In this document: positions 32,761-44,215 of the stretch, piece by piece
How positions within the stretch are numbered: the stretch's first letter is position 1
Layout: the number at the start of each line of letters is the position of its first letter
NCBI GenBank assembly: GCA_037043235.1
Contig: JAWRVZ010000597.1
Coordinates: forward strand, 62,001 to 126,000
Direction: 5' to 3'
Source of the DNA: Rhodeus uyekii
Taxonomy: Eukaryota; Chordata; Actinopteri; Cypriniformes; Acheilognathidae
DNA length: 64,000 nt
Made by a program: the position numbers and the translations under genes
Notes under the pieces: model-generated
Databases searched by the model: none
Told to the model about the DNA's origin: nothing
The model's input: the letters and a program-made list of their open reading frames with translations, nothing else

Positions 32761-33540
32761 ACAAAAACAGCTTGGGCTTTTGCATGGCTTTTTGTTTGTG
32801 GACTTCTCGTCTGCATTTAATCTTTTGCAGCCTGTTATTTTAGGACCAAAACTTCAGTTTCATTTTAATCATGGTATAGTCTCATGAGACAGACTTTTTA
32901 GACAGACTTTGAGTGGTTGCCCCTGTTGCGTTTTAGGATAATTTGATGTTCTACAAATCATTATAAACTTTTGTGCCTGAGGCAATTCATTTATGTAACA
33001 AATGTGTCTTATTATTATTTATTTATTTTATTTTTGCCGTATATTAAAGATACTTAAATGTCTTGATTGAACTATGGGCTAATCCTAGCTTAGTCTTAAC
33101 CCTGTCTGTGAGACCAGGCCTGGGTTTGGGGTTAAGGTTAGGATTAAAGGCACCACAATGCTGTAAATACGAGTGATAAGCTTGTAAATCCTGATCTTTA
33201 TGAGTATAAGATGTGTCAGTCAGAAACATGTCAGAATACCACAATATTTAAAGGTATTTGGCATTGACATTGTCAGGCTTTTAGGGTTAGGGTTAGGTAA
33301 GCTAATGCATAAAACTTAGCATTAATCAAATGTATATGTGATATGTGTAAATAATTGAGTTTGATTTATTTGTATGTGATTGTTTTTTGTTGTTTGTTCG
33401 TTGTTCTTTGATATGAATATTGGTTGTAAATATATGGTGTTCTAGAATAGGTTATTCATTTCAAGTTAATCATTGTGTGATTGGTTGTACATGTGACGTG
33501 CACGTCGCTGCGTGGCGGGATGAAGGGAGTTCTCGCGAGA
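32761..33540. other. Unclassified AT-rich stretch
   Basis: No gene was seen. GGCTTTTAGGGTTAGGGTTA at about 33280 is two telomere-like units only. The last 60 bp become GC-rich and promoter-like. Confidence 0.4.
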
Positions 33541-33640
33541 GACTTCATTCACGTTATAAAGTTAAGTGAATGAACATCGCGGGTGACTGAGTGTGATTTA
33601 TAATCAACATATATCACTCCCTTACAGGTATGCACGGTTG
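33531..33640 (+). promoter_or_regulatory. Promoter-like segment with TCTCGCGAGA
   Basis: TCTCGCGAGA (33531-33540) is a known palindromic element of vertebrate CpG-type promoters. GTTATAAAG follows at about 33553. Upstream is GTGACGTGCACGTCG. No downstream gene exists here except the hAT pseudogene about 470 bp away, so this could instead be the U3 of an LTR. Confidence 0.35.
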
Positions 33641-33909
33641 GAAAGACAGGTTTGAGTGTCATGAGTGTTTTGTCTAGCATATTCGAGTGTTGTGCGGGTT
33701 AAGTGTTTTCAGTATCAACGTGTTCAGTGTCACGCACCACACAGGAAGTGTTTGTTATATGTGTTTTAATGCTTTCGTTACTCGTTGTTTCTGTTAAGTG
33801 TAAAGCTATGTACTAGTTGTATATAATTTGTGTATGTGTCTGTTTCTGTTGTATTCACGTTATAAGGTTAAATGAATGAACATCGCGGGTGACTGAGTGT
33901 GATTTATAA
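33547..33909 (+). repeat. Direct repeat of about 55 bp, copies 309 bp apart
   Basis: ATTCACGTTATAAAGTTAAG then TGAATGAACATCGCGGGTGA and CTGAGTGTGATTTATAA (33547-33602) recur at about 33854-33909 with two substitutions. Confidence 0.85.
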
Positions 33910-35450
33910 ACACATAGTTTTAAACATAATTTAGATTTACAAAAAAATACTGTAAAAACATTAGAGTTATTTACTGTAAAATTAGGATTTTTTTTACAGT
34001 GTAGCTACCGTGTTGCTGAACTTGTAGGTAAATCAAAAATGTCCCATACTGTGGCGGAGTCATTAATACTTCCCGCCTGCAAAGCCATTATAAATGAGAT
34101 GATCGGACCTGAAACGGTTAAAGAAATAGCCAAAGTCTCTCTCTCTGATAACACAATTTCCAGACGAATTGATGACATGTCTGCAGACATCGAAACTGTG
34201 CTTTTGGAAAAGATCCATATCAGTAAGAAATTTGCTTTGCAACGTGATGAGTCTACTGATATTAGTGGACATGCTCAACTCTTGGCCAATGTGCATTTTG
34301 TGGATGGAGACGCAATCAGAGAAAACTTCCTATTTTACAAGGCATTGCCAGAAAAAGTAACAGGAGAGGAAATTTTTCGTGTCACATCAGAATACCTTGA
34401 GAAAGGAGGACTTAAGTGGGAAAACTGCACGAGTGTCTGCACTGATGGAGCTGCAGCCATGGTCGGCCGCATCAAAGGCTTCGTAAGCAGAGTGAAGGAA
34501 ATAAACCCAGATGTGATCGTTACGCACTGTTTTTTTACACCGTGAGGCCCTCGTAGCCAAGACTTTACCAGCAGCCCTAGTTCCCGTAATGGAAGATGTT
34601 GTGCGCATGGTAAACTTTGTGAAGTCGCGACCTGTGAAAAGTCGCATATTTGCATCTTTGTGTGAGGAAATGGGAGCGGAGCATAAAGCCTTGTTCTTTC
34701 ATACGGAGGTCCGATCGTTGTCGCGTGGCAAGGTGCTGGCCCGTGTGTGTGAGCTGTGGGAGGAACTTAAAGTGTTTCAGACAAATGAGGGGTCAGATTA
34801 TGCAAAGCTGCTTGCGAGTGATGAGTGGTGTGCTAGGCTGGCATACCTGGCAGATATTTTTCATCATCTGAATGAACTGAACACACGAATGCAAGGCCGA
34901 AATGAAAATCTGCATACAAGTACAGATAAAATAAATGGATTCCGTTCAAATGTGCAACTCTGGCAACAACATGTGCAAAGTGGCAACCTTGAAATGGCAA
35001 GATGTCCACACTGCTGCATTGTGCGAGACAGTAGGTGAACATTTGAAAACTCTTGAGGAGAAAATGTCATTTTATTTGTCTTCAGCCTTCACTGAATGCC
35101 TTGACTGGGTTAGGGACCCATATAGCTCAACATCAGTAGTTGGAAAGGACATTACTCTGCAGGAGCAGGAAGAACTAACTGAACTGAGACAAAATCGTGG
35201 TTTAAAGCTAAGGTTTGCTGATCTTCCTTTAGACAGTTTTTGGTTGGCTGCTGCCAAGGAGTTCCCAATCCTGGCAAACAAAGCTATTTTGATATTGCTC
35301 CCATTTTCCCATTTGCTCTGGGCAAAGCTGCATAGCACTATTCATATCAACACAAAGTTGCTTGCCAAAACTACAAACTACATAGGCTTGGACAGAATAT
35401 GCTAAATAATTTGTTTCTATACTTCCTTTGATTATTAGGTGAATGACCTG

Positions 35451-36457
35451 GGGCCTCATTTATAAACGTTGCGTGCGCACAAAAAAGTGCTTACGCTGCT
35501 CTCTACTCAATAATTGGTATTTATAAAAAGCAAACTTGACGGGAAAATGTGCGGTCCTTCACGGAAGCTCTGACCCAGGCGTACGAACAAAAACGGGTGA
35601 AATGAGGAATGGCGACACCGTTGGCAGATGGAAGAAACACGTGAAAGTGAAACTAGACCAGTGTTTTTTAACCTTTTTTGAGCCATTGTACATTTTTTCA
35701 AGAGGCACACTTCCAACTGAAAACTTAAAAAAATGAAACTCTGTAGCCTATATTAACAATAGTCATTCTTATCAAAGTGTATTGAATGGGAATAAATTAA
35801 ACACAAAAAATATAAATTATTTTAGGATTTAAAAAAAAGTTTTTAGACCAATTAGTTGAAATTGAATCATTTGAATCAAGTGAAATATGTTCTGCAATAA
35901 TATTGGCATGTTATACAATTCATCCTTATAAATAATATGGTAAACAGAACGAAATAATGTACAAAACTGATATTCTCGTCAATGTGTCCGTCTGGTGGAG
36001 CAGATATAGATACAATTAGATAGACGGATAGATGGATAATTAGGGAGATCTTCTGTGGCGGAAATGGGCTTTCATACCCCACACTGTGCCCTCCAAACAA
36101 CATTTTTCTCCTCTTTTCCACCTTGCCAAAGATAACTTCTCCTTCACATTGAGTGAAGTTAAATTTTTTTGATTTCCTCTCTGTGTTTGCCATGATTTGC
36201 ATGCCATGAATATTAATTTGTGGGTGTTTCACGGACTATTTATGGGCAAATATGGGCATGACGTGAAGAAGCTGAAAAAAGCTGAAAAAGCAAAAGCAAA
36301 AGCTGCACTACATTTAGAATTGATTGTGATTTATAAAGGGAAACCCGCGTAGGATGTGCGTGCACATGGTTTTATAAATCCGAATATTTCTGTTCGTACG
36401 CACGTCCTATGTTTCATCCTTACGCCAATCCTAGGCAAAGTTTTATAAATGAGGCCC
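35451..36457 (-). mobile_element. Harbinger-type element, copy 2 (inverted)
   Basis: Termini GGGCCTCATTTATAAA and TTTATAAATGAGGCCC are perfect inverted repeats. CTG flanks both ends (35448-35450 and 36458-36460). The interior matches 1300-2725 in reverse, with deletions. The nested hAT-like piece (35659 to about 35870) has lost one end. Confidence 0.85.
35876..36193 (-). pseudogene. Harbinger Myb/SANT-like relic, copy 2
   Basis: It starts MANTERKSKKFNFTQCEGEV at about 36193, then FGKVEKRRKMLFGGHSV, the same protein start as at 1552. The C-terminal part of this frame is unrelated AT-rich sequence. Confidence 0.6.
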
Positions 36458-36460
36458 CTG

Positions 36461-37043
36461 GACAGTTACATTTAGAGTTATATTATAGAGTTGTTACGTT
36501 TGTTTCCCAGTATATCTGTATGAGCATGTTAAGTGTAGACTTGTAGAAAGGGTGCAGCTGTCTCCAGATCACAACCACACCTGTATCTTATGTCCTCCTG
36601 AAACTAGATCTTCTATATTTTTCAGTTAATCCCCAAAATCTTATGATTAAGTGAAGATAATCAACTGTCAAAAGCGGATCCTTCAAGGCGAGACGGGAAG
36701 GTGTCGCACCCTCTTACAATTAAGTGTCAGCACGTTGAATCAGGTTTACTGTAAACCTCCTCGCTCTCTTAACAAAAGCCATTGTCTGTGTCACATATAA
36801 TTGTGGAGCTGCCACTCGGCCAATGGTTGGGAGTCTGAGAAAGGCCTCGGGTTCATGTGAAGCCTCTCTCAAAGCTGGAGGCGTTTTACCTGCAGAACAG
36901 GAAGCTGTGAAATGTTAGTGAGTCACATGTGCAGGTGTGTGAGATATATAATACTCTACATCAGGGGAGCACAATACGTCGATGGCAAAGGTAGTGTGGG
37001 TAAATCGCATTGAATTAATAAAGTAGACGTCAGTCCATCAGTA
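36461..37043. other. Unclassified stretch
   Basis: No gene or terminal repeat was identified. A TATATAATACTC motif lies near 36945 and AATAAAGTAGACG near 37017, compatible with part of an LTR. Confidence 0.3.
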
Positions 37044-37045
37044 TA

Positions 37046-38117
37046 CAGTAATCCTTCGCCACTTTGCGGTTCAAGTTTCACGGCCTCAGTGCATTGCGAA
37101 TTTTTCAAAAATATGAATCGAAAAATAAAAATAAAATAAAAATGCCATATTGCCGTATTGCGGAAAGCAGCGTCATTTCATCGTGATGCGAGAGAAACGG
37201 TTTCCTGGGATGCCAGACAAAGAGATAAACTCTCTCAGAGGCTTTGTACACGCCCACGGGCCCTCAGACAAGACACGTGATTGGTTCCGGCGCGAGATTG
37301 ACCAATAAGAGCACGAGTGGAGTGGGAGCCTCTTCATCTCTCTCAGAAGCAAATGTTGACAATCCAGAGCCGACATCTGACATTGAGGCGCTTCCCGAAC
37401 TGATTTAAAGGCCACATTATACCAATAATGGTATAATTATACCTCATTATACCAGTTCATCGAACCGCACAGGTCTGTCATCGTCGACATTACTGGAGTC
37501 TCAAGATACTACTGTCATTGATGAGTGTAGAGCACCATAATATGTATCGTATGAGAGAGAATGTATAATATTACAAATATAATTTATTAAATGTATAATA
37601 TTAAGGTTTTATAATTAAATAAATTTAATTAAAATATATTTAAAGTATAAATATACATATTTTAAACATTCTGGTACCTACACACACATATATACGGAAA
37701 TTCCTGGGTGGGCCAATCCTACTTTGCGGATTTTCACCTATCGCGGGGGGGGTTCCGGTCCACATTAACCGCTGTAACACTGGTTCATGTGAAGCCTCTG
37801 TCTGGGTCTTTGTCACTTCCTGTCAGTCTTGTCATTGTTTCAATTCCTGTCTTTTGGGTCATTGTTTCACTCCCTGCACCTGTCATGTAATCAATGTCAT
37901 TAAGTTTCACCAGCTGTTCCTCATCCTGTGTCTCCATATATACTCCCTCCTCTTCTTTTGTGCTTGGTCGGTTATTGAATGTTTGTGTATGCTGTCGTGT
38001 GTGGATGTTTCCTGTCTTGAGAATAAATCCTTGTTTACCTGAAGTTCTGCCTGTGTCCTCGTTCCGCATCGCAGACCAGCACCCTTTGTGACAACCGCGA
38101 TAAACGAGGGATCACTG
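37046..38117. mobile_element. Tigger-like DNA element with solo LTR inside
   Basis: The left end CAGTAATCCTTCGCCACTTTG and right end GCGATAAACGAGGGATCACTG are related inverted termini of the CAGTGATCCCTCG pogo/Tigger type. TA flanks both (37044-37045 and 38118-38119). A solo LTR at 37773-38093 interrupts it near the right end. No transposase frame survives. Confidence 0.72.
37773..38093 (+). mobile_element. Solo LTR (321 bp)
   Basis: Starts TGTAACACTGG, ends TTTGTGACA, with an exact 5-bp duplication ACCGC (37768-37772 and 38094-38098). It contains CCATATATACTCCC (TATA-like) and GAGAATAAATCC (polyadenylation signal-like) in the expected order for an LTR. Confidence 0.9.
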
Positions 38118-38119
38118 TA

Positions 38120-38153
<34 letters not shown>

Positions 38154-38156
<3 letters not shown>

Positions 38157-39324
38157 TACAGACCAAAAGTTTGGACACACCTTCTCATTCAAAGAGTTTT
38201 CTTTATTTTCATGACTATGAAAATTGTAGATTCACACTGAAGGCATCAAAACTATGAATTAACACATGTGGAATTATATACATAACAAAAAAAGTCTGAA
38301 ACAACTGAAAATATGTCATAATCTAGGTTCTTCAAAGTTGCCACCTTTTGCTTTGATTACTGCTTTGCACACTCTTGGCATTCTCTTGATGAGCTTCAAG
38401 AGGTAATCACCTGAAATGGTTTTCACTTCACAGGTGTGCCCTGTCAGGTTTAATAAGTGTGATTTCTTGCCTTAGAAATGGGGTTGGGACCATCAGTTGT
38501 GTTGTGCAGAAGTCAGGTGGATACGCAGCTGATAGTCTTACGGAATAGACTGTAAAAAAGCAGCCAAGTAAAGAAAACGAGTGGCTATAATTACTTTAAG
38601 AAATTAAGGTAGGTCAGTCCGAAAAATTGGGAAAACTATGAAAGTGTCCCCAAGTGCAGTCACAAAAACCATCAAGTGCTACAAAGAAACTGGCTCACAT
38701 GCGGACCGCCCCAGGAAAGGGAGACCAAGAGTCACCTCTGCTACGGAGGATAAGTTCATCCGATTCACCAGCCTCAGAAATTGCAGGTTAACAGCAGCTC
38801 AGATTAGAGATCAGGTCAATGCCACACAGAGTTCTAGCAGCAGACACATCTCTAGAACAACTTTTAAGAGGAGACAGGCCTTCATGGTAGAATATCTGAT
38901 AGGAAACCACTGCTAAGGACAGGCAATAAGCAGAAGAGACTTGTTTGGGCTAAAGAAGAAAAGGAATGGACATTAGACCAGTGGAAATCTGTGCTTTGGT
39001 TTGATGAGTCCAAATTTGAGATCTTTGGTTCCAACCACCGTGTCTTTGTGCGACGCAGAAAAGGTGAACGGATGGACTCTACATGCCTGGTTCCCACTGT
39101 GAAGCATGGAGAAGGAGGTGTGATGGTGTGGGGGTGCTTTGCTGGTGACACTGTTGGGGATTTATTCAAAATTAAAGGCATACTGAACCAGCATGGCTAC
39201 CATGGCATCTTGCAGCGGCATGCTATTCCATCCGGTTTGCGTTTAGTTGGACCATCATTTATTTTTCAATAAAATATTGACTAATATTGTTGGCCCCAAA
39301 CATACCTCCAGGCTGTGTAAGGGC
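38154..39324 (+). mobile_element. Tc1-like transposon, 3'-truncated
   Basis: The left inverted repeat starts CAGTACAGACCAAAAGTTTG at 38154 after TA. The transposase remnant spans 38638-39324. Its right end is missing: sequence beyond 39324 belongs to an LTR-type element. Confidence 0.82.
38638..39324 (+). pseudogene. Tc1 transposase, broken
   Basis: The N-terminal helix-turn-helix part reads MKVSPSAVTKTIKCYKETGS, then the basic linker RPRKGRPRVTSATEDK. After a frameshift near 38900 the catalytic part reads LWFDESKFEIFGSNHRVFVR (first Asp of the DDE triad), VPTVKHGEGGVMVWGCF, and LVGPSFIFQ before a stop at 39271. The second Asp motif (normally in QDNDPKHTS) is disrupted, leaving GPKHTSRLCKGY in another frame. 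The catalytic Glu is absent. Confidence 0.85.
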
Positions 39325-39593
39325 TATTATTTTATTCATAGCTTCGCAAAATTTTCCTCCCGAGCTGTATTATTTGGTATGAAGGTACACACAATTATTC
39401 TGGATTCAAAAACCCTTTCAGTTCTAATTAGTTCTTTAAATTTGGAGAAGCTTTTTAGAGTGTCTCACCACTCCCAGGCCAACTGTGCGATCAACACAAA
39501 GTGAAAGCAAAATTTGCTTACCTGGTCAGTAATTTGTGTTGGTCGCTCAGAAAAGCCCCGTCATGGATTGAACACCTCCGAAGCTCCAAGCCA

Positions 39594-39611
39594 GTCCCAT
39601 CTGGGGTGCCA
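39594..39611 (-). promoter_or_regulatory. Probable tRNA primer-binding site
   Basis: TGGCACCCCAGATGGGAC on the minus strand begins two bases after the LTR. Its complement, GTCCCATCTGGGGTGCCA, looks like a mature tRNA 3' end with CCA. From memory it fits tRNA-Arg(CCT). Confidence 0.5.
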
Positions 39612-39613
39612 AA

Positions 39614-40042
39614 TGTTGTGGGTCAAGTGTTGCAGTTTTTCACTTTGCCAAATAATTCTTCTCAAAGGTCTTTGATGCCAGAATATAGGTTTTATTCTTT
39701 CAAACAAAACAGAGTCGATCTGCCGATCTCCTCCCAACACAGGGAAATCCCCCATTATATACCCTGTTTCTAGACATTCTAAACATGTTGCGTTATTGTT
39801 TATTTTTCTCCATACATTGTCCAATTGGCCTGAATTCAGCACTATATGTCCATATATGGGTTCAACCCCCAACACCATGAGGTGGGTGTGCTTACAGCCT
39901 TTTGCAGACATCAGCACTTTCTCAGCTGAATATCATCATACAGATAAAATAACGGTGTATAATCATACAGTTGAATTATAATAAAATACTTATTATTCAT
40001 GCAATATTCATGCAATAAACACTTCAACAGGAACTGTCAACA
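39614..40042 (-). repeat. LTR (5' LTR of the minus-strand element)
   Basis: 429 bp, TGTTG...CAACA bounded, with TATA box and AATAAA in LTR order. No second LTR was found in the window. Confidence 0.62.
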
Positions 40043-40217
40043 AAGAATGCAGTTTATTTGAAGACGATTTTTTTTGGTGTGAGGTTAGTTTTTTTTCATT
40101 CGCAGAGTGTATTTTTGTTCGTTTTCACAAATATTCCGTTCTATATTATAGGCTCAAATTCCATATTAAATAAGTAAAAAAAAAAAAAAAAAGAGAGAGA
40201 AAGAAACAACAACAACC

Positions 40218-40890
40218 AACTAGATAGAGGAAGTTTATGATATAAACTTCAGTTGGCTTGAGAAAGCCTAGCCTGAAAGTTAAATTTATTTGTAAAAGCT
40301 TAAAAAGTTTTGAAAGTTTACAGATGGATAGATGGAAAGAATTAGATCTTGAGCATATATACTCTTGTTAGTTATTGCCTTGCGTTGTTTCTAGGCAGTT
40401 ACTAAGGTGTCGTTATGTTCTTTGATCATAATTTAATCTTTAATCAATTGATGATCAATTTTGCTAGCAAGATTTAATGTTAATTATCTTGTTGCTAGCA
40501 AGATTTAGTATGAATTCCGAAGTCATTAGCAACATTTAACATAAATAAGCATGTTGCTGGCAAGAATTTGCTGAATTAACATATTGTTAGCAAGATTTAT
40601 CGTTAATTAGCTTGAAAAGTTTTGAGAGTTTAAACTTAAAAATAAGTTATAATTATGCTTTTTGATCCCCAAAGTCTTGGAAAATTGTAATTAGTTTATA
40701 AAAATGGCTTTTAACAGTCAGTTTTCACTAATGCGAAAAATACTTTGTTTAATTTCTATTTTAAAGCTGTAATTAAGCATTATTAGTATAGGCTAATCAC
40801 TTTCAAAAGAGACTGTATATGTAGCCTTTTATATATACTAAATAGATGTGTATGTGTATATATATATATATATATATAATATGTATAGAG

Positions 40891-40924
<34 letters not shown>

Positions 40925-41064
40925 GATACTGTGAATAATACTTTGTTTTATTTCTATTTTAAAGCTGTAATTAAGCATTATTAATATAGGCTAATCACTT
41001 TCAAAAGAGACTGCAGTTACACCACAGTTACACTATATGTAGCCTTTTATATATACTAAATAGA

Positions 41065-41125
<61 letters not shown>

Positions 41126-42832
41126 GGTACTGTGATACTGTGAATAATACTTTGTTTTATTTCTATTTTAAAGATGTAATTAAGCATTATTTATGTAGTC
41201 TTACCACTTTCAAAACAGACAGCAGTTACACTGCATGTATATGGAGCCCTTTATATTTACAATATAGATGTAGATAGATATGCATGTATGTGTGTGAATA
41301 AACTTAGGCGCTATAAATAAACGTAGGCGCTTAGGCGTGGACGCGCGAATGCGGGAGGACGCGCGTATATGGAGCCTCTAATACATACTTTTTAGATGTA
41401 TATGTAAATCCTTCCTTCATGGGAAACAAACTTAAATATTAGTATTTTTAAAATAATTCCTGCTAAAGTACAATGAGGAGAGTAATGCAGTTTTTTCTAA
41501 TCTCAAGCAGTTTTCAGATTGACTCGATCTGCCATGTCAGACTTCAGTTCAACACGGCAATTATAGCAGATAAAGGAATCAATGCAATGTAATATTTGTA
41601 TAAAGCCTTCCTCCATGGGAAACAAAATAACTTAAATATTAGTATTTTTAAAATAATTCCTGCTCATGTAATGCAGCAGAGTAATGCAGTTTTTTTTAAC
41701 TCAAGCAGTTTACAGTTTGAATCGATCTGCCATCGTTTTTGCATCCTTTTAAATACCTTATTTCATTTATTGTTTAAGTGTTCACAAAACATCGATCTAT
41801 CAGCGAATCTGCTCAGGAAGCGCGTTTGAACTCGAGAACAGGAGTCAGACTTTAGTTAAAAGCAGATAAAAGAATTAACACAATGTAACTATATACTCAA
41901 GAATTAGTTATAAATAACTTTGACTGTTAGACGCTGCATTTGAAGAGAGTCAGCGCGCGCGCTGCTCAGGGAAGCCTTTTACATGTGTCTTCCCCATGAA
42001 AACACGAGCGAGAGTCAGAATTCGGCAATAAAGTACATAAATGAGCGCTATAAATAAACGTAGGCGCTTAGACGGTTATGCGTTGGCGCGAGTCCAGGAG
42101 GACGCGCGTTTAAACTTCACTTACCTTCCCTATAGTATCATAGTGCTCAACAGCGAAAATCCGTCGCCATGTAAAGACGAATGAGAGTCAGAATTTGGCC
42201 ATATAAGTACATAAATCTTCAAGGAAACACGCTGCAGCGGTTACTTGATAATCGGAAACAATTTCCGTTTGATCATAAACTCTCTCACATAAATCTATTT
42301 TAGGAGATTATGAATAATGGCGGCTTTGAAAAGCTTTGAGGCTTTGAATTGCAGCGCTCTGATTCGTTCAAACTTCAGTGTTCTTACTGACAGGGGTGTA
42401 ATTTTGTGATATTATGTATGTAAAATAGAGAGATTTAACTTACTAATTAAAGTAAAAAATCGATTGTAGACCTGCAAGTTTTTTTTCAGGATTTAAAAAA
42501 ATAAAATGCATGCCCATTGGAATGGACATGTTCACACATACTGTATTGAAATGTATTATATATCAGGTGTAATGTTGTGATGTCACCAATAGATGGAGTG
42601 GACGCTCTATCTGAAATTCAGTTTTCACTTCATTAGTGAAAGTCTATGGAGATTTTATGACTTTAATCTTCAGTTTTATCAAAAATCATAAGTCTGATCA
42701 GTCTGAAAAGGGATAGCAACTCAAGTCAGAACAGGTCTGAAGTCTGAGCAGAGTTTAGTGGTTGTAGCTTTAAAGCTCTAGGAGGAGATGCTCTGAGAAT
42801 TTTAGGTAAGAATAATAATAATAACTAGATAG
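40218..42832 (+). mobile_element. HINE/Helentron-like element, copy A
   Basis: Starts AACTAGATAGAGG, then hairpin GAAGTTTATGATATAAACTTC (positions 40230-40250), then AGTTGGCTTGAGAAAGCC. The interior has GCTAGCAAGATTTAA minisatellites and three TA/TG microsatellite blocks. The copy ends in AATAATAATAAT and passes straight into copy B without the 3' hairpin. No protein is encoded. Helitron class is inference from structure. Confidence 0.6.
40735..41290 (+). repeat. Threefold internal duplication in copy A
   Basis: A block of about 190 bp with ACTTTGTTTTATTTCTATTT, AAGCTGTAATTAAGCATTA and a TA/TG microsatellite occurs three times in tandem (from about 40735, 40928 and 41143). Other copies have one. 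Confidence 0.8.
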
Positions 42833-44063
42833 AGGAAGTTTATGATATAAACTTCAGTTGGCTTGAGAAAGCCTATCCTGAAAGTTAAATTTATTTGTAA
42901 AAGCTTAAAAAGTTGTTTAAGTTTACAGATAGATAGATGGAAAGAATTAGATCTTGAGCATATATACACTTGTTAGTTATTGCCTTGCGTTGTTTCTAGG
43001 CAGTTACTAAGGTGTCGTTATGTTCTTTGATCATAATTTAATCTTTAATCAATTGATGATCAATTTTGCTAGCAAGATTTAATGTTAATTATCTTGTTGC
43101 TAGCAAGATTTAGAATGAATTCCGAAGTCATTAGCAACATTTAACATAAATAAGCATGTTGCTGGCAAGAATTCGCTGAATTAGCATATTGGTAGCAAGA
43201 TTTATTGTTAATTAACAAGTTGCTATCAAGATTTAGCATGATCTAGCATGTCACTAGTGAGAATTTGCGTGATCTAGCATGTTGCTAGCAAGATTTAACG
43301 TTAATTAACAAGACGCTATTGACATTTAGTGTGAACTAACATCTCGCTAGTGAGATTTGTTAATTCGTAGGTCGCTTGTGAGATTTAACATGAGTTAACA
43401 TGTCACTGACGAGAATGAATGTTATTTAACAAGTCACTAGTGAGATTTAATGTTTTAAAGAACACAAGAGTCAGTTGACGCAGAGACTGGAGGTTATTGA
43501 TGATTCAGCTGAACAGTGAGTGGTCTGAAATATCAAAGAATAATAATGAATATTAAATATAAATCTAAAATAAACAACATTTACATTGGTAATAAACATG
43601 AGTAAATAATTAATTGATTACAGAAGTGTTGCAATACTTGGTTAGTGCACAAAATGGCATCTAGGGAACATACATGGAGTTCTTTCATCATGAGGGATCA
43701 TCGGTGTTGTAACGAAATACCAAAAAATAAATAATGCTTTTTGATCCCCAAAGTGTTGAAAATTGCAATTAGTTTATAAAAATGTTTACGGTTTAATTAC
43801 ATCCTTGGCTTTTAACGGTCAGTTTTCACTAATGTGAATACTTTGTTTTATTTCTATTTTAAAGATGTAATTAAGCATTATTAATATAGTCTTACCACTT
43901 TCTAAACAGACTGCAGTTCCACTGCATATATATGGAGCCCTTTATACATTTATTTACTATATAAATGTGTGTATAGATAGATATGTATGTGTATATATAT
44001 ATATATATGTGTATGTGTATATATATATATATATGTGTATGTGTATATATATATATATATGTG

Positions 44064-44136
<73 letters not shown>

Positions 44137-44146
44137 GTATATATAC

Positions 44147-44215
<69 letters not shown>

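Larger units (their letters stand above)
27609..34001. mobile_element. 6.4 kb TA-flanked composite insertion
   Basis: Left end CACTGTAAAAAAAAATC, right end GATTTTTTTTACAGTG reversed-complementary to it over about 16 bases. TA precedes the left end (27607-27608) and follows the right end (34002-34003). Removing it with one TA rejoins the hAT codons exactly. The interior holds a complete MITE at the left end, a tandem repeat, two solo LTRs, a Tigger-like element, a Tc1-like fragment and unclassified DNA. No transposase of its own is visible. Confidence 0.7.
27340..35405 (+). pseudogene. hAT (Buster/ZBED5-like) transposase pseudogene, split by insertion
   Basis: The 5' piece (27340-27608) encodes FGFTFTGDATTPTPLCLVCG and a BED zinc finger (C-L-V-C-G ... 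R-H-L-Q-T-K-H). A 6.4 kb insertion (27609-34001) with TA on each side interrupts codons for KA|SYRVAEL. The 3' piece (34002-35405) continues with VGKSKMSHTVAESLILPACK, FALQRDESTDISGHAQLL (first catalytic Asp) and SVCTDGAAAMVGRIKGF (second Asp). Breaks are a 17-bp tandem duplication in the BED finger (27448-27481), a frameshift in the T run near 34530, another near 35000, and loss of the C-terminal dimerisation/Glu region after LRFADLPLDSFWLAAAKEFP. It resembles ZBED5/SCAND3-type proteins, which are domesticated hAT transposases, but this copy is dead. Confidence 0.85.
39330..40042 (-). mobile_element. Retrovirus-like or gypsy-like LTR with leader
   Basis: On the minus strand, 40042-39614 starts TGTTGACAG and ends CCACAACA. 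Inside, GGGTATATAATGGGG is followed about 75 bp later by GAATAAAACC, the U3-R order of an LTR. Two bases after the LTR comes TGGCACCCCAGATGGGAC, shaped like an 18-base tRNA primer site. About 90 bp of leader ends in a strong splice donor CCAG|GTAAGC (39522). Internal coding sequence is missing. A spliced leader suggests an endogenous-retrovirus-like element, but no viral gene remains. Confidence 0.6.

Noticed and set aside
33270..33300. Telomere-like GGGTTAGGGTTAGG
   Set aside because: Only about two units; not an interstitial telomere array.
34935..35405. Separate gene in the 156-residue frame
   Set aside because: It continues the hAT transposase after a frameshift.
37708..38091. Short frames around 37.8-38.1 kb
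   Set aside because: They fall in a solo LTR with an exact 5-bp duplication.
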